Assembly (NCBI RefSeq): GCF_000421545.1
Contig: NZ_ATXF01000006.1
Coordinates: forward strand, 310,001-374,000
Reading direction: 5' to 3'
DNA: 64,000 bases
Source: Agromyces italicus DSM 16388
GTDB lineage: Bacteria > Actinomycetota > Actinomycetes > Actinomycetales > Microbacteriaceae
Each line of letters begins with the position of its first letter. The first letter of the stretch is position 1. The position numbers were made by a program, and so were the translations under genes. A model generated the notes under the pieces. That model was not told the origin of the DNA. It was given only the letters and a program-made list of their open reading frames with translations, and did not search any database. Positions 61,699 through 64,000 of the stretch are shown in pieces.

Positions 61699-62814
61699 CT
61701 ACTGGGGGTCGCGGCGCGGCGGAACGACCGACGCCCGCACGACGAGCTCGGGGACGATCAGCGGCGCCTCCTCGCCCAGCGACGACCGCGCGCGCGATCC
61801 GGCGATGCCGGCCCCGGAGCCGGCGAGGGCCACGAGCCGCTCGACCGCATGATGCGCGAGTTCCTCGAAGTCCTGCCGCACGGTCGTGAGCGCCGGCCAC
61901 AGGTACGCCGCATCGGGCATGTCGTCGAACCCGACGATGCTGAGGTCTTCGGGCACGGCCACACCGACCGCCCGCAAGCCGCCGATCAGCCCGAGCGCCA
62001 TCTGGTCGTTGGCCGCGAACACGCCCGTCACCCCCGAGTCGACGACCGCCGCGGCCGCCGCGAACCCGGATCGCGCCGTCCAGTCTCCGGCGATGACGGG
62101 GCCGGTCTCGAGGCCCCTCGTCTCGAGCTCGGCGAGGTAGCCCGCGCGGCGCGCCTCGGCCTCGAGCCAGTCGGCGGGCCCGGCGAGGTGCGCGACGCGA
62201 CGGTGCCCGGCGTCGGCGAGGCATCCGACCGCTGCCCGGGCACCGGCCGACTGGTCGACCGAGAAGCTGCGGGCGTCGTGCCCCGCCGAGTGCAGGGTGA
62301 CGACGGGAACGCCGATCTCGAGCACGTCGAGCGTCTCGATCGTGCGCGCGTGCGGCGCCACGACGACGAGCCCCTCGACCGACTGCGCGAGGAGGTGCTC
62401 GACCGCCGCAGTGACGGAAGCTGCGTCGCCCGAGTCGACGAACGCCGCGCTCACCCAGTACCCGGCAGCGCGAGCCGCCGATTCGACCGCGGCGATGCTG
62501 CGCGAGGGGCCGTACTGCAACGCGTCCGAGGCGAGCACGCCGAACGTGCGCGAGCGACGTGTGCCGAGGGCTCGCGCCGCGTTGTTCATTCGGTAATCGA
62601 GCTCGCCCATCGCGGCGAGCACCCGCTCCTTCGTGGCGGTGGCGACCTCGGGGTGGTCGTTGAGCACGCGCGACACGGTCTGCCGCGAGACCCCCGCGAG
62701 TGCGGCGACCTCGCGCACGCCGACGGCGCGGGCGGTCGCCTGGCGCAGTGCCCCGACGGGCTCGCCGGCGGCGCCGGCCGCGGCCTCCGGCACCCCGTGC
62801 TCGACGTCGCTCAC
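61699..62814 (-). CDS. LacI-family regulator of arabinose genes (AraR-like)
   Basis: A 371-residue regulator. A tail of about 30 residues precedes the HTH (VREVAALAGVSRQTVSRVLN) and the hinge YRMNNAARALGTRRSRT. The effector domain ends LSIVGFDDMPDAAYLWPALT. The GTG start at 62814 is set by GGAGGTGG just upstream; a frame extension to 62850 has no ribosome site. It is upstream of araDBA on the same strand, with the GTGACCGGTCAC pair between them. Confidence 0.88.
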   Translation of the reverse strand: MSDVEHGVPEAAAGAAGEPVGALRQATARAVGVREVAALAGVSRQTVSRVLNDHPEVATATKERVLAAMGELDYRMNNAARALGTRRSRTFGVLASDALQYGPSRSIAAVESAARAAGYWVSAAFVDSGDAASVTAAVEHLLAQSVEGLVVVAPHARTIETLDVLEIGVPVVTLHSAGHDARSFSVDQSAGARAAVGCLADAGHRRVAHLAGPADWLEAEARRAGYLAELETRGLETGPVIAGDWTARSGFAAAAAVVDSGVTGVFAANDQMALGLIGGLRAVGVAVPEDLSIVGFDDMPDAAYLWPALTTVRQDFEELAHHAVERLVALAGSGAGIAGSRARSSLGEEAPLIVPELVVRASVVPPRRDPQ

Positions 62815-62872
62815 CCGGCCACCTCCATCGCCCGAGTGTACGACCAGCACGAGGCGACGCGGGGATGCGACC

Positions 62873-64000
62873 TCAGAGCCCGAGCCGTTCGAGGTACGCG
62901 TTCGTGAAGCACCGCTCGGGGTCCATCCGCTCGCGGAGCGCCGCGAAGTCGGCCCAGCGCGGGTACCGACCGCGCAGTTCCTCGGCGGGCAGCGCGAACA
63001 GCTTGCCCCAGTGCGGCCTCGCCGTTTCGGGCAGCGCAGCCTCGATGACGGGCAGTAGCGCCTCGACCGCCGCCTGCTCGGGCCGCCACGTGAAGTGGAG
63101 GGCGACGGCGTCGGCCCCGTGCGACAGGCTCAGCCAGAGCGGGTCGGCCGCGACCGTGCGGATCTCGCACACGAACAGTAGCGGCGCGATACGACCCGCG
63201 AGCGAGCGCACCGCCTCGATCGCCGCGATCGCGTCACGGCGCGGCACGAGGTACTCCGACTGGAGCTCCTCGCCGGCCGACGGCGTGAACGCCAGCCGGA
63301 AGTGCGGCAGCCGCTCGTGCCACGGACCGGCGACGCCGAGCTGCTCGGTCGTCGCCTCGGTCGCCCCGCCCGGCACCGGATGCCGCGGCCGATCGGCGGG
63401 CGTCGCACCGAGCCGCTCGACCACGAAGGCGGATGTCTCTTCAGCGGGCGTCGGCCCCGAGGCATCCGTGCGCTGCTTCACCCAGAGCAGCTCGGCGGTG
63501 TCGGTGGCCTGCCAGGTCGTGAAGATGCTCACGCTCGTCGCGAGCGAGGTCACCCGGTCGAACTCGGCGAGCATCGCCTCCCATCTCGGGCGATCGAACA
63601 CGTGCTGCGCGACTTCGTACCTCGGCTCGACGTCGAGCTCGAACGCCGTGACGACGCCGAGAGCGCCGAGGTGCACGACCGCGCCGTCGAAGTCGGCGTC
63701 GTCGCGCTGGAGGGTGCGGGACGAACCGTCGGCCGTCGCGAACCCGATGGCGCGCACCGCGGTCGCGAGTGAGCCGATGCGGTCGCCGGAGCCGTGCGTG
63801 CCGGTCGCGATCGCGCCCGCAACCGAGATGTGCGGCAGCGAGGCGAGGTTCGCGAGGGCGAGCCCCCGGGCATGCAGCGCCTCGGCGAGCGCGCCGTACC
63901 GCACGCCGCCCGAGACGCGCACCACGCCCGGGGCGCTGCCCGCGTCGATCACGACGGGCAGCCCGTCGGTCTCGATGAGCGTGCCGTTCGTGTCGGCGAG
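62873..64000 (-). CDS. FAD-linked alditol/lactone oxidase-like protein (5' end outside window)
   Basis: The C-terminal 375 residues of a VAO-family flavoenzyme. The FAD-binding part has DTNGTLIETDGLPVV, VRVSGGVRYGALAEALHARG and LPHISVAGAIATGTHGSGD; in alditol oxidases a His of the last motif region or nearby carries the flavin. The C-terminus (ARPHWGKLFALPAEELRGRY ... RMDPERCFTNAYLERLGL) is the ALO domain of alditol, xylitol and arabinono-lactone oxidases. In this setting an alditol oxidase for xylitol or arabitol is plausible. Stop 58 bp before the araR start; a separate transcript is possible. Confidence 0.88.
   Translation of the reverse strand, partial: LADTNGTLIETDGLPVVIDAGSAPGVVRVSGGVRYGALAEALHARGLALANLASLPHISVAGAIATGTHGSGDRIGSLATAVRAIGFATADGSSRTLQRDDADFDGAVVHLGALGVVTAFELDVEPRYEVAQHVFDRPRWEAMLAEFDRVTSLATSVSIFTTWQATDTAELLWVKQRTDASGPTPAEETSAFVVERLGATPADRPRHPVPGGATEATTEQLGVAGPWHERLPHFRLAFTPSAGEELQSEYLVPRRDAIAAIEAVRSLAGRIAPLLFVCEIRTVAADPLWLSLSHGADAVALHFTWRPEQAAVEALLPVIEAALPETARPHWGKLFALPAEELRGRYPRWADFAALRERMDPERCFTNAYLERLGL

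Overview
The window is about 70% GC, with GTG starts, ATGA and GTGA stop/start overlaps, leaderless promoters and sugar importers that lack their own ATPase. It looks like a plant-litter actinobacterium of the Microbacteriaceae (Agromyces/Microbacterium type). That placement rests on codon use, gene content and the recurring short repeats (the GGTCTCGATACG...ACTCGACC and CCTGAGCCTGTCGAAGG families). It is inference, not a database match. I saw no rRNA, tRNA, CRISPR array, integrase or insertion sequence.

Layout. (1) 1-5818: a cellobiose-type module with binding protein (cut by the window edge), two permeases, GH1 beta-glucosidase and LacI regulator. A secreted GH6 cellulase at 25.2-26.5 kb carries a TGAGAGCGCTCTCA box of CebR type. 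(2) 5867-20374: a defence island. A type I restriction-modification system is split into hsdR at one end and a degenerate methylase plus hsdM and hsdS at the other. Between them lie hipBA, a divergent DUF6880-like gene, a membrane protein and a three-gene toxin/antitoxin/SecB-like cluster. The hsdR, membrane-protein and hsd-operon promoters share one 22-bp inverted repeat, each exactly 30 nt upstream of a TACnnT -10 box. (3) 20.4-28.2 kb: housekeeping and miscellaneous genes, including hydrolases, an orphan adenine methyltransferase, lipoate ligase, a histidine phosphatase, a frameshifted lipase and an NPCBM-domain remnant.

(4) 28.2-41.6 kb: a catabolic locus with a fucose/D-arabinose isomerase, an FGGY kinase, a LacI repressor, GH172 (DUF2961), GH116, a YesL-like protein, an ABC importer and a secreted DUF4185 (GH183) lipoprotein. 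Four GAAATCGATTTC operators tie it together. The enzyme set matches what is known for degradation of mycobacterial D-arabinan to D-ribulose-5-phosphate. (5) 41.7-44.8 kb: a RhuM/Fic protein and a MarR-MFS efflux pair. (6) 44.8-55.5 kb: xylo-oligosaccharide import and use, with a ROK repressor, SBP, two permeases, GH3, a LacI, xylA and xylB. (7) 55.5-56.2 kb: a chimeric scar made of a DUF4143 ATPase tail and a GH1 head. (8) 56.4-62.8 kb: L-arabinose catabolism (araR-like, araD, araB, araA, aldose 1-epimerase) with a double palindromic operator. An alditol-oxidase-like gene runs off the right edge.

Taken together, cellulose, xylan and arabinan breakdown products are imported by CUT1 transporters, cleaved inside the cell, isomerised, phosphorylated and passed to the pentose phosphate pathway, each block under its own LacI or ROK repressor. 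The two points most worth following are the shared promoter architecture of the defence island and the complete D-arabinan-type locus.
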